Below are positions 24,321-32,710 of a stretch of DNA of 38,721 bases, one piece after another; the stretch's first letter is position 1; the number at the start of each line of letters is the position of its first letter. Under the pieces are notes generated by a model. That model did no database searches, was not told where the DNA came from, and worked only from the letters and a program-made list of their open reading frames with translations. Both the position numbers and the translations under genes were made by a program. Source of the DNA: Prevotellaceae bacterium (lineage in GTDB: Bacteria > Bacteroidota > Bacteroidia > Bacteroidales > UBA932); the NCBI GenBank assembly GCA_031276235.1, contig JAISNL010000032.1, positions 1-38,721 of the forward strand, in the 5' to 3' direction.

Positions 24321-25964
24321 ATGAAAACAATGAAATTTACAATGATTATTGCGCTATTGTACAGCGTAATTATTTGCGGTTGCTCGAAAACGAGCCACCA
24401 CGCGCTTCCTCAACTCGTTGCCGTTCCTCAAAACGCAGCGGTAGTATTATCAATCAATGCCAAACAAATTATTGAAAAGGCAGGATTAAACAAAATGGAA
24501 CAATACAAGTTTCATTCACTTATAATTAAAGAAATAGAAAACGAACCAGCCAACGAAGCAAAAATTATGAAAGATTTTCTGAACGATACCCGTACATCAG
24601 GACTGAATCTTGATAATGTTTTTGCTTATCTGTCAAGCAACGATTCGGATATCTACTACGGTATCACAATTAAAATTGATAATCTGGAAAAGTTTGAAAA
24701 ATTTTTGAAAGAAACCGGGGTAGATGCAGAAATAGGCAACAAACAAATAGACTTGCCTGATGGACATACAATACGGTGGAATGACGAAATTCTGGTAATA
24801 TCAATAAACGCCGTAGAAAACGGAATAGATATATTCAATAAAGACGAATCAAAAAGCATTTTGGCAAACGAACTGTTCAAAAGCGAATATTCCGACAAAA
24901 ACGATGCGTATTTGTATGGAGAATATAATACGTTGATTTCGTTAGTTGAAAAAATTCCTGATTACGTAATGGATAACACGGCAACATTGTCAAACCTTGT
25001 AATGTACAAAGACATGTCGATGTCTGTAAATATGAATGCAGAAAAAGGCGAATTTGTAGTACAAGGAAAAATGCTGCCTGCCGACAAGGCTGCCGAACTG
25101 TCAGGCAAAGTCTATAAAGCTGATTTTAATGACAACCTGTATAAATATTTTCCAGACAAAAGTCTGGTGGCTTTGAAATTTGCAATAAAGCCGCTTGATG
25201 CTTACAACTATTACAAACAAAATCTCGGTATAGGTCAGACAGACGAAAATACGGAAACAACAACCGAAAAAGTAGAAACACTCGACGAAGACGGAAATGT
25301 AATAGAAGAAGAAGATGTTGTTATTGACAAATACAGCGGTTATACAAGCAACTACAATAGAACGCTGAAAATGATGATAGAACAGTATGATGAACAAATA
25401 ATATCGGTTCTCGAAAGTTTCACTGGCGATTTTATTGGAAACTTATCAGGATTCAATGAGTATGCGAAACCCGAATTTTCATTAGCAACAGGTATTGTGG
25501 AAGGAAAAGAAAATAACATCATTGAACTGATAGAAAAAGCAGGATTTGTTAAAAACTCGGATGATTATTATTCGCAAGACATAAATAATATGACCTATTA
25601 CGTTGCTGTAAACAAAAATGCTGCATATTTGACTGTAACTCCCGAAGCAATTGCAAAATTTTTAGACAAAGGTTATGATTCTAACATCTCATCGGCAAAG
25701 GGTGTAGATATTAAAAACGCATTAAACTCTTTTTATCTGAATCTCAACATAAACGATTATCCGCAGATGCTGAGATTTTTTATAGAAATGTCGAACGAAG
25801 GAAGAATGCTGTTGCCTTTGCTTGAAAAATTAAAATCAATCAATGCTACAGCATCAAACACATATGATTTTGAATTTAAACTGAAATTCACGGATAACGA
25901 TTATGCATCAAAAATTCTTTTGAAAGGAATAGATGAATTAATATCACAATCTATCGATGAATAA
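24321..25964 (+). CDS. DUF4836 family lipoprotein
   Basis: A 547-residue lipoprotein with lipobox I-I-C-G-C (Cys21). The early segment V-A-V-P-Q-N-A-A-V-V-L-S-I-N (about 33-46) and the repeated two-domain layout look like DUF4836, a Bacteroidota family of unknown function. A low-complexity acidic stretch with E-E-E-D-V-V lies around 325-340. An in-frame ATG nine bases later (24330) is an equally possible start. It sits between serS and an ABC transporter pair; the ATPase gene starts four bases after its stop, so the three genes are probably cotranscribed. Whether it is functionally tied to the transporter is unknown. Confidence 0.8.
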   Translation: MKTMKFTMIIALLYSVIICGCSKTSHHALPQLVAVPQNAAVVLSINAKQIIEKAGLNKMEQYKFHSLIIKEIENEPANEAKIMKDFLNDTRTSGLNLDNVFAYLSSNDSDIYYGITIKIDNLEKFEKFLKETGVDAEIGNKQIDLPDGHTIRWNDEILVISINAVENGIDIFNKDESKSILANELFKSEYSDKNDAYLYGEYNTLISLVEKIPDYVMDNTATLSNLVMYKDMSMSVNMNAEKGEFVVQGKMLPADKAAELSGKVYKADFNDNLYKYFPDKSLVALKFAIKPLDAYNYYKQNLGIGQTDENTETTTEKVETLDEDGNVIEEEDVVIDKYSGYTSNYNRTLKMMIEQYDEQIISVLESFTGDFIGNLSGFNEYAKPEFSLATGIVEGKENNIIELIEKAGFVKNSDDYYSQDINNMTYYVAVNKNAAYLTVTPEAIAKFLDKGYDSNISSAKGVDIKNALNSFYLNLNINDYPQMLRFFIEMSNEGRMLLPLLEKLKSINATASNTYDFEFKLKFTDNDYASKILLKGIDELISQSIDE

Positions 25965-25968
25965 ATAA

Positions 25969-26613
25969 GTGAAAACGATAATATTAAATAACGTCAAACC
26001 CAATATATTTTCCGAGTCTGAAGTTTCAGGCTCGGAAATTTGGCGTAAAAATATATGCTTCGAAAAAGGCAACATTTATCTGATTTTTTCAGAATCGGGA
26101 AAAGGAAAATCATCGCTGTTCGATTTTATTTATTGCAGACGCAATGACTATTCGGGCAAAATTTTATTTGACGAAAAAAGCGCCGACGAATTTAATTCAA
26201 CACAAAAAAAAGAATTGCGCAGCAATCATATAAGCCTTGTTTTTCAAGGTTTCCGTTTATTTTCGGAACTCACGGCAATGGAAAATGTAGAAATAAAAAA
26301 TCGCTTGACAAATCATAAAACCAAACAGCAAATAATTGAAATGTTTGAACAAATGGACATCTCTGCAAAAATCAATACGCCGCTATCGCTGCTTTCGTTC
26401 GGGCAAAAACAAAGAGTTGCAATAATCCGTTCGCTTTGCCAACCTTTTGATTTTCTTTTGCTCGACGAAGCATTTAGCCATCTCGACGAAACAAATTACA
26501 CTATAGCCTGCCAGCTTATTGCCGATGAAGTTAAAAATCAAAACGCAGCATTATTGGTTGCATCGCTTGGCGAGCCTTATAAATTCAATTATAATCATAA
26601 AATATTACTATGA
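25969..26613 (+). CDS. ABC transporter ATPase, divergent (LolD/MacB-like)
   Basis: This 214-residue protein begins at a GTG four bases after the DUF4836 stop; no later start would keep the first strands. It is an ABC ATPase with Walker A S-E-S-G-K-G-K-S-S (41-49), Q-loop Gln93 in L-V-F-Q-G-F, signature L-S-F-G-Q (142-146) and Walker B F-L-L-L-D-E (162-167). Three positions depart from the norm. The first glycine of Walker A is serine, the second glycine of LSGGQ is phenylalanine, and the switch histidine appears replaced in L-L-V-A-S-L-G-E. The stop overlaps the permease start (ATGA). It probably powers the FtsX-like permease; the substrate is unknown. Confidence 0.88.
   Translation: MKTIILNNVKPNIFSESEVSGSEIWRKNICFEKGNIYLIFSESGKGKSSLFDFIYCRRNDYSGKILFDEKSADEFNSTQKKELRSNHISLVFQGFRLFSELTAMENVEIKNRLTNHKTKQQIIEMFEQMDISAKINTPLSLLSFGQKQRVAIIRSLCQPFDFLLLDEAFSHLDETNYTIACQLIADEVKNQNAALLVASLGEPYKFNYNHKILL
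26009..26038. repeat. Inverted repeat inside the ABC ATPase 5' coding region
   Basis: TTTCCGAGTCTGAA is followed by GT and then TTCAGGCTCGGAAA, 14-base arms with one T-G wobble. It lies 40 bases into the coding sequence, encodes S-E-S-E-V-S-G-S-E, and could fold in the mRNA soon after the GTG start. Confidence 0.6.
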
Positions 26614-27803
26614 TGTTGATGTGGAAATTATTAAGAAAAAATTTGAGTATTCCTCAACTTGCTGGTTATGTTTTTGCAGGCTTTGCAGGACTTTCAATAA
26701 TTTTGTTCGGCATTCAGTTTTATGCCGATACAAAACCGCTTTACAGTTCTAACGACAGTTTTTTGAATCCTGATTTTTTGGTGATAAACAAAAAAGTATC
26801 GGCTTTGTCGAGCCTTTCGTTGTCGGCAAGCACGTTCAGCGAAAAAGAAATCGATGACATACGAAAACAACCTTTTGTTAAAAACACAGGATTGTTCATC
26901 TCAAGCAAATTTGGCATTCGCGCTTCTGTGGCATCATCTACTTTTGGGCGATTTTATACGGAAATGTTTTTTGAATCAGTTCCGGATGATTTTATTGATG
27001 TGCAGAGCGAAAAATGGACTTGGAGCGATGAACAGAATTATATTCCAATCATTATTCCGCGAACTTATTTAACGCTTTACAATTTCGGATTTGCACAATC
27101 GCAAGGATTACCGCAAGTTTCTGAAAACCTTGTAGAAAAAATAAAATTAACCGTAACAATTTACGGAAACGGAAAAAGCAAAAATTATGATGCCCGCATT
27201 GCAGGTTTTTCCGATAAACTGAACACAATATTAGCCCCCGAAGCATTTTTGAAATGGGCAAATACTGAATTTGGAAGCGAAAAGGCATCAAAACCATCTC
27301 GAATTCTTGTAGAAACATACAATCCGGGAGACCCATCAATTGCAAAATATTTCGGAGAAAAAAAATATGAAATAGCCGACTACAGAGGAAATACTGGCAA
27401 AGTTGCATATTTTATGCGTCTTGTAATAATTACCGTTCTGATAATCGGATTGATAATTACGCTTTTGGCAATATCGCTGATGCTGTTGAGTATAAGTTTA
27501 CTAATTTACAAAAATAAAGAAAAACTCGAAAATCTGATTCTGCTCGGATATTCGCGCAAAATTGTTGCAAAACCTTATCAAATATTGGGACTGTTGCTTA
27601 CTTTACTTATATTTTTATTCGCATTTACGGTTGTCGTGATTTTCAGAAAATTTTATATAGAAAAAATTTCTCTTTTATTCGACAATGCCGAAATTGACTC
27701 AAACATAATATTTACATTTTCAACAGGCTTTGTGATTCTGTTCGTAATATGTATGATAAATGCACTGTGGATACGCAAAAAAGTAAACGAAACGGCAAAG
27801 TGA
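26610..27803 (+). CDS. FtsX-like ABC permease
   Basis: A 397-residue membrane protein with the FtsX/MacB layout. One helix near the N terminus (about 17-37) precedes a large periplasmic domain (about 45-265). Three helices follow near the C terminus (about 272-297, 325-347 and 367-390). The conserved coupling region L-I-L-L-G-Y-S-R-K (about 310-318) follows the second helix. It overlaps the ATPase gene by four bases (ATGA), so the two are translationally coupled and form one transporter. Such type VII systems act on lipoproteins, peptides or cell-wall enzymes rather than classical import. It converges with tamL, 11 bases away. Confidence 0.85.
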   Translation: MMLMWKLLRKNLSIPQLAGYVFAGFAGLSIILFGIQFYADTKPLYSSNDSFLNPDFLVINKKVSALSSLSLSASTFSEKEIDDIRKQPFVKNTGLFISSKFGIRASVASSTFGRFYTEMFFESVPDDFIDVQSEKWTWSDEQNYIPIIIPRTYLTLYNFGFAQSQGLPQVSENLVEKIKLTVTIYGNGKSKNYDARIAGFSDKLNTILAPEAFLKWANTEFGSEKASKPSRILVETYNPGDPSIAKYFGEKKYEIADYRGNTGKVAYFMRLVIITVLIIGLIITLLAISLMLLSISLLIYKNKEKLENLILLGYSRKIVAKPYQILGLLLTLLIFLFAFTVVVIFRKFYIEKISLLFDNAEIDSNIIFTFSTGFVILFVICMINALWIRKKVNETAK

Positions 27804-27814
27804 AACAGTAAATA

Positions 27815-30058
27815 TCAGAACGGATAATTTATTGCAAAGTGAATTGAATTATTGTCGCCGCTCAGCCAGTCTTTTACTTTTACAAACCTGTGGTCGGGCA
27901 ACGCAGGATCGTGAATTCTGAAACCCCAATCTATTCTGATGGTGAATATGTTGTTGATGTTGAAACGCGCACCTATACCTGTATTTGTAGCGATAGTTTT
28001 GAAAAATGTATCAAATTCAAATCTCGCTTTTTCGCGGATGTCATCTTTGTTGAGAGTCCAAATATTTCCTGCATCAAAAAATACTGCGCCTTCGAGAAGC
28101 CAAAACACTTTAAATCGCAGTTCGGCATTAAATTCCAAGCGGAAATCGGCAACCTGATTTGGAATTGTAAATATAGTATCGCGCGGCGCAGAGCCTGGCC
28201 CAATGCTTCGCACCTGCCAACCTCGCATACTGTTAGCTCCTCCTGCATAAAACATTTTTTCAAAAGGCATGGAAATTGAATTGCCATAAGCTTGACCAAT
28301 TCCTGCAAAAAGGCGGTAAACAAGTTTATTGTTTTTGTCAATAATTCTGTTTTGCGTAAATGTTAAATCTATTCGCGCATATTGTGAATAACGCGTATCG
28401 AAAATTAATCGTTTATTATTTGCATCTTTCTTAAACAGCGGATTAAACAATGATATAAAACTTCCTGCAATATCAAAATTTATGCGGAAATAATGCGTGA
28501 TTCTTGCATAAGTTTCAAACTGATTTGTGTGAGTAAAACTTGCACTAAGTCCGAGCGAAAAATAATTTTCGTACAGGCTTCTTACGTACGGATCTTTCCT
28601 TATTCTATCATAAAAATCCTGATCCATATTTTTTAATTTCACAATTTTTAATTCTATAGGATTTAAAGTAAATCGCGCATAATCGGATGAATTCCATTCG
28701 TATCCAAACGAAAGTCCCGCTATTGTTCGCGTATAAATATTTCGTTGCTGATGCAGATAATTCGCCGCAAATTTTGTGTGCGGAATATTTTTTTGAAAAT
28801 ATTTAATTTGAAACGGCATAAGAAATTTCGGAATATTGAGAGACGTATTTATTCCAAATTCGGTTGATCTTTTATAACCCTGTTCCTTACCTATTCTGAA
28901 CTGATACATTCCCGACAAATTCAGTTCAAGCTGCTCCGCTCCTTTCAGCAAATTGCGATGAATATAACCCAAAGTCGGCGATATGCCTAAAAGTTCTGAC
29001 GAGTTGGTTGACACTTCCAGCCCCAAATCATAACCTTGAATTGTAAGCGGCGACAGATATATAAAACAATTTAAATATGAAAAACCGTTTTCCTGCTCTT
29101 TATTTTCTGTTTCTTCAAATTCTATCCGCTGCGTTCTAAACAGATTCAGATTTGCAAAATTACTATATGTTTGGTTTACATTTTGTTCGTTATAAACATC
29201 ATTTTCCATAATCAAATTTATTCTTTTAAATAAATTTTCGCCTATATGCTGCGAATCTCGATAAACAATATCCACTCCATCATATTTAACAGTATCCATA
29301 CCTCTTGTAAATCTTGTATTTCTGGAAATTCTGCCTGCATCGGCGCGTGTAAAAACATAAACGTTTTTTATTTTGTATTTTATATGATTATGATAAACTC
29401 GTTTCCCGATGCTGTCAACACTTGAAGCATTTTCGATAGTCATTTTAAGTTTTACGCTGTTTTTTCCTGCCGAACTGTCGGCTCGAAATGCAATATATGT
29501 TTTGTTGAAATAAAAATATCCGTTGTTGCGTAAATTAGATGTAATTCTGTCGCGTTCTGCTTCCATATTTTCGTATGACAAAACAGTTCCGCTACGTATT
29601 TTGGTGGACATGCTGTCGGCAAAAACAAGTTCCTGCACATTTTTGTCGGCAATATCGTAAATCATATTTTTTACTTTGAGCGGCTCATCGATTTTAATTC
29701 TGTAAACAACTTTCGCTTTATTTTTTTTATAAATTATGGTATCGCTGACATCATTTGAATAATATCCGAGTTCGTTCAAATAAATATTGATGTTTGATTT
29801 TGATTTTTCGACCAGCGCCGTATCAAGCGCTACAAACTCTCTTTTTCTGAAAATTGAAGATTTTGCCGGATTATGCTTAATATACAGTTCGATATCCGCT
29901 TTGTTTATTTTTTTTGTATTGATTTCTATTTTGTTTTTTACAAGTTTATACTTACCAGCGTCGAGATGCTGTGTTGTTGAACAGGAAATCAAAAACAAAA
30001 AGCAGACAATAAAGATTATTCGCGAAGGAACATTATTTATATGTTTGTATTTTAACAT
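27815..30058 (-). CDS. tamL: TamL: lipoprotein form of the outer-membrane assembly factor TamA/BamA (Omp85)
   Basis: A 747-residue Omp85 protein that carries a lipobox (F-L-I-S-C, Cys26) rather than a plain signal peptide, the feature of TamL in Bacteroidota. POTRA-like domains lie at about 35-330 (L-Y-L-N-E-L-G-Y-Y and L-R-N-N-G-Y-F-Y-F). The 16-strand barrel follows, with the Omp85 loop-6 motif G-G-A-N-S-M-R-G-W (about 616-624; usual form V-R-G-F/W) and a C-terminal F. It helps insert outer-membrane proteins. It starts six bases after the DUF4293 gene. TamB, its usual partner, is not in the window. Confidence 0.9.
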   Translation of the reverse strand: MLKYKHINNVPSRIIFIVCFLFLISCSTTQHLDAGKYKLVKNKIEINTKKINKADIELYIKHNPAKSSIFRKREFVALDTALVEKSKSNINIYLNELGYYSNDVSDTIIYKKNKAKVVYRIKIDEPLKVKNMIYDIADKNVQELVFADSMSTKIRSGTVLSYENMEAERDRITSNLRNNGYFYFNKTYIAFRADSSAGKNSVKLKMTIENASSVDSIGKRVYHNHIKYKIKNVYVFTRADAGRISRNTRFTRGMDTVKYDGVDIVYRDSQHIGENLFKRINLIMENDVYNEQNVNQTYSNFANLNLFRTQRIEFEETENKEQENGFSYLNCFIYLSPLTIQGYDLGLEVSTNSSELLGISPTLGYIHRNLLKGAEQLELNLSGMYQFRIGKEQGYKRSTEFGINTSLNIPKFLMPFQIKYFQKNIPHTKFAANYLHQQRNIYTRTIAGLSFGYEWNSSDYARFTLNPIELKIVKLKNMDQDFYDRIRKDPYVRSLYENYFSLGLSASFTHTNQFETYARITHYFRINFDIAGSFISLFNPLFKKDANNKRLIFDTRYSQYARIDLTFTQNRIIDKNNKLVYRLFAGIGQAYGNSISMPFEKMFYAGGANSMRGWQVRSIGPGSAPRDTIFTIPNQVADFRLEFNAELRFKVFWLLEGAVFFDAGNIWTLNKDDIREKARFEFDTFFKTIATNTGIGARFNINNIFTIRIDWGFRIHDPALPDHRFVKVKDWLSGDNNSIHFAINYPF

Positions 30059-30064
30059 TCAATT

Positions 30065-30481
30065 TTATCTGATTCGATTATAGGCTCTTATTTTCATTTC
30101 ATCTTTAACTGTAAATCTGATTGCAAGTATTGTAAGTATCAACGAAATTGCAGGCGAAATGTCGCTTACCGAATAATTTATCGTAATGTTTTCTTTTGTT
30201 ATGTTCATCAGAGTAAAAACAACAATTAGTTGCAAAGTCAATAAAAACAGTGAATTTATAATCGAAAATCTGATTTGCAGCCTGCGTTTTTTGAATAGAA
30301 AGATTGTGAAAAGCGGAATTAAAGCCGTAAGCCCTATCAGTATTGCCCATTGCCAATTTTGAGCCAAATTGACAGCTTCTTCGTTAGTTCCGTCAATTAT
30401 GTATGCCTGATTTGAAAACAGCATCACTGTTTGCAAAATTGCAACAGCCAAAAAATAAAGTGTTTGTATCCTTTGTATCAT
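30065..30481 (-). CDS. DUF4293 family membrane protein
   Basis: A 138-residue protein with four predicted helices (about 5-23, 45-63, 73-92 and 106-124). The start M-I-Q-R-I-Q-T-L-Y is typical of DUF4293, a Bacteroidota inner-membrane family of unknown function. tamL follows six bases downstream, so they are cotranscribed. A possible -7 box TATATTTG lies on the minus strand at 30533-30526, without a clear -33. No function can be inferred beyond the envelope context. Confidence 0.85.
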   Translation of the reverse strand: MIQRIQTLYFLAVAILQTVMLFSNQAYIIDGTNEEAVNLAQNWQWAILIGLTALIPLFTIFLFKKRRLQIRFSIINSLFLLTLQLIVVFTLMNITKENITINYSVSDISPAISLILTILAIRFTVKDEMKIRAYNRIR

Positions 30482-30575
30482 ATATTATAAAATGTTAGTC
30501 CATTACAAAATATCGAAATCATGCGCAAATATATGATATTATCTTTGATTTGGAATGTGAAATAAGCAAAAATTT

Positions 30576-30863
30576 TCACAATATGTTTAATTGTCCTTTC
30601 ATGGCTTTATTTGTGCCGTGTATTTTGTTCACAGGGCGATGTCCTGTTTTTCTGACGATTACAAAATTTTTGGCGTCATAACTGGCTCTTTTATCTTACT
30701 TGTCCTCACTAAAAACCATGTTAAGCGTCCAGTGCAAATTATTTTCTACAGTCCAATGGTCGCGAATAAATTTGTTGATTTCTCTCGCTACGTTTTTTTC
30801 ATCTGTTTCTCTCAAAATCACTCCTTCATGCAGACTGAACTGATTGATAAGGAACGGCTAATT
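30576..30863 (-). pseudogene. Degraded ISAs1-type transposase C-terminal fragment
   Basis: Read on the minus strand, one frame gives F-L-I-N-Q-F-S-L-H-E, then F-I-R-D-H-W-T-V-E-N-N-L-H-W-T-L, then F-S-E-D-K. An in-frame TAA follows, and the frame continues collinearly with D-K-R-A-S-Y-D-A-K-N-F-V-I-V-R-K before stopping at 30576. H-W-x-x-E-N-x-L-H-W followed by E-D and N-F-x-x-x-R-K is the C-terminal pattern of ISAs1-family (H-repeat) transposases. The catalytic N-terminal part is absent, the frame is closed by a stop upstream, and an internal nonsense codon is present, so it is a dead remnant. It fills most of the 492-base gap between DUF4293 and the polyprenyl synthetase gene. Confidence 0.75.
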
Positions 30864-30864
30864 A
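30848..30864 (-). repeat. 17-base sequence shared with 12369-12385
   Basis: TAAGGAACGGCTAATTA on the plus strand is the exact reverse complement of 12369-12385. It marks the upstream edge of the recognisable transposase fragment. Confidence 0.45.
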
Positions 30865-30945
30865 CAAAAACATGGTCAAAAAACTAAAATTATAAACAAG
30901 ATTGGAAAATAAAAGAAAAATAATTATCAAATCAACAAATTTGTA

Positions 30946-30953
30946 TATCTTTG
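30946..30953 (+). promoter_or_regulatory. -7 box of the polyprenyl synthetase gene
   Basis: TATCTTTG lies 20 bases before the ATG at 30974. It falls inside the longer open frame that begins at 30902, which argues for the 30974 start. No clear -33 TTG is seen. Confidence 0.55.
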
Positions 30954-30973
30954 CAAAGTTATTTTTAATCGAA

Positions 30974-31951
30974 ATGTACACAGAAATAGAAATCAAATCT
31001 GTAATAGACAAAGCCTTAACAAGCGCTATTACGCTAAAATCGCCTGCCGAATTATACGAACCTATTCTATATAGTCTTTCGGTTGGAGGCAAACGTATAA
31101 GACCAACATTGTGTTTATTTTCTTATAATCTTTTCAAAGACACAATAGACAACAATATTATTATGCCTGCAATTGGCATTGAAGTCTTTCATGGCTTTAC
31201 GCTCATTCACGACGATATTATGGATAATGCCGAAATTCGCAGAGGCAATGCAACCGTTCATCGCAAATGGAACAAAAACGCCGCAATACTTTCAGGCGAT
31301 GCAATGTGTATTGAAGCCTACAGGCTCGTATCGCAAACAAATGCAAATAATTTGCCCCGAGTGCTTGAAATTTTTAACAAAACGGCAGCGCAAGTCTGCG
31401 AAGGACAACAATTAGACATGGATTTTGAAAAAAAATTCCTGATTTCTGACGATGATTATCTTTCCATGATTAGCCTGAAAACGGCGGCAATGATTGCAGC
31501 ATCTGCCAAAATCGGCGCAATTGTAGCAGATGCATCAATCAGCAACTGCGAAAATTTCTACAAATTTGGATATAATTTAGGAATGGCTTTTCAAATTCAG
31601 GATGATGTACTTGACACTTACGGAAATCCATCACTTTTCGGAAAAACAATAGGCGGCGATATTATATCAAATAAAAAAACGTTTTTGCTTGTATCTGCTT
31701 TGATAAGAGCGCATGGAAAACAAATGAGCATCCTTGAAGACCTGCTGAAATCAACGGATATTCCCAGTAATGAAAAAATAAAGAAAACAAAAGAAATATT
31801 TGATAATCTCGAAGTAAAACAACTTGCCGAAACCAGAATCAATCATTATTTCAAAACAGCAATGGAATATCTGGATAATGTAGATGTACAGCCGAATAGA
31901 AAAGAAAATATTATAAAATTTGTAAGCGAACTTATCAATCGAGCCTACTAA
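30974..31951 (+). CDS. Polyprenyl (isoprenyl) diphosphate synthase
   Basis: This trans-prenyltransferase makes linear polyprenyl diphosphates by adding isopentenyl units, for quinone side chains or farnesyl/geranylgeranyl diphosphate. I start at the ATG at 30974 (325 residues, MYTEIEIKSV); a longer frame from 30902 would include the promoter box. Family motifs: G-G-K-R-I-R-P (38-44), first aspartate-rich motif D-D-I-M-D (80-84) with R-R-G (89-91), and second D-D-V-L-D (210-214) after F-Q-I-Q. No bulky pair of aromatics stands just before the first aspartate motif (F-T-L-I-H), which suggests a medium to long product. Chain length cannot be read with certainty. Confidence 0.93.
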   Translation: MYTEIEIKSVIDKALTSAITLKSPAELYEPILYSLSVGGKRIRPTLCLFSYNLFKDTIDNNIIMPAIGIEVFHGFTLIHDDIMDNAEIRRGNATVHRKWNKNAAILSGDAMCIEAYRLVSQTNANNLPRVLEIFNKTAAQVCEGQQLDMDFEKKFLISDDDYLSMISLKTAAMIAASAKIGAIVADASISNCENFYKFGYNLGMAFQIQDDVLDTYGNPSLFGKTIGGDIISNKKTFLLVSALIRAHGKQMSILEDLLKSTDIPSNEKIKKTKEIFDNLEVKQLAETRINHYFKTAMEYLDNVDVQPNRKENIIKFVSELINRAY

Positions 31952-31967
31952 AAAATAAATAAAATTT

Positions 31968-32570
31968 ATGTTTACCTCAACTTGTAATCGCATTTTTAAG
32001 GAAAGTATAGAGAAATATCATGAAACAGATAATGTTGATACTCAGATACAAAATCCTTATGAAGTCAAAACAATAGAATATTTTTTATATTTAAAAAACT
32101 GGATTGATACAGTTCAATGGCATTACGAAGATATTATTCGCAATCCGAATATAAATCCTGACGAAGCCCTTATTTTGAAACGCAAAATAGATAAATCAAA
32201 TCAGGATCGTACCGATTTGGTTGAACTTATAGACAGCTATTTTCTTGATAAATATAAAAATATAAAATCACGCGCAGATGCGGTAATAAATACCGAAAGT
32301 CCAGCTTGGGCTATTGACCGTCTGTCGATTTTGGCATTGAAAATTTATCACATGCGGCAAGAAGTAATTCGTAGCGATGCTTCCGATGAGCATAAAGCCG
32401 CATGTCAAAAAAAATTGGATGTTCTGATTGAACAGCAACAAGACCTTTCATCTGCAATAGAACAATTAATTACGGATATAGAATCGGGTAAAAAATATAT
32501 GAAAGTTTACAAACAAATGAAAATGTACAACGACCCTGCTCTAAATCCAGTGCTTTACGAAAAAAAATAA
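31968..32570 (+). CDS. DUF4254 family protein
   Basis: A 200-residue soluble helical protein without signal peptide. It contains N-P-Y-E-V-K-T-I-E-Y, W-H-Y-E-D-I-I-R, and I-N-T-E-S-P-A-W-A-I-D-R-L-S-I-L-A-L-K-I-Y-H-M (about 103-125), which I recognise as DUF4254. The family is found next to family 9 glycosyltransferases in Bacteroidota. Here it starts 16 bases after the polyprenyl synthetase gene and precedes the glycosyltransferase by 140 bases. A role in cell-envelope glycan assembly is inferred only from this neighbourhood. Confidence 0.82.
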   Translation: MFTSTCNRIFKESIEKYHETDNVDTQIQNPYEVKTIEYFLYLKNWIDTVQWHYEDIIRNPNINPDEALILKRKIDKSNQDRTDLVELIDSYFLDKYKNIKSRADAVINTESPAWAIDRLSILALKIYHMRQEVIRSDASDEHKAACQKKLDVLIEQQQDLSSAIEQLITDIESGKKYMKVYKQMKMYNDPALNPVLYEKK

Positions 32571-32710
32571 TTTTTCGATTTATTTGCGGTGAAAATATTC
32601 ACAGTCAGCAATACTTGTTAGCAGTTATTTTTTTAATATAAAATAGCCGACAATCAATAGTGATAGATTGATAATAATTCAAAATAAAATTTCAAATAAA
32701 AAAAAATAAA

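Noticed and set aside
30591-30887. Plus-strand ORF of 98 residues
   Set aside because: It is antisense to the decayed ISAs1-type transposase, whose conserved motifs are readable on the minus strand.
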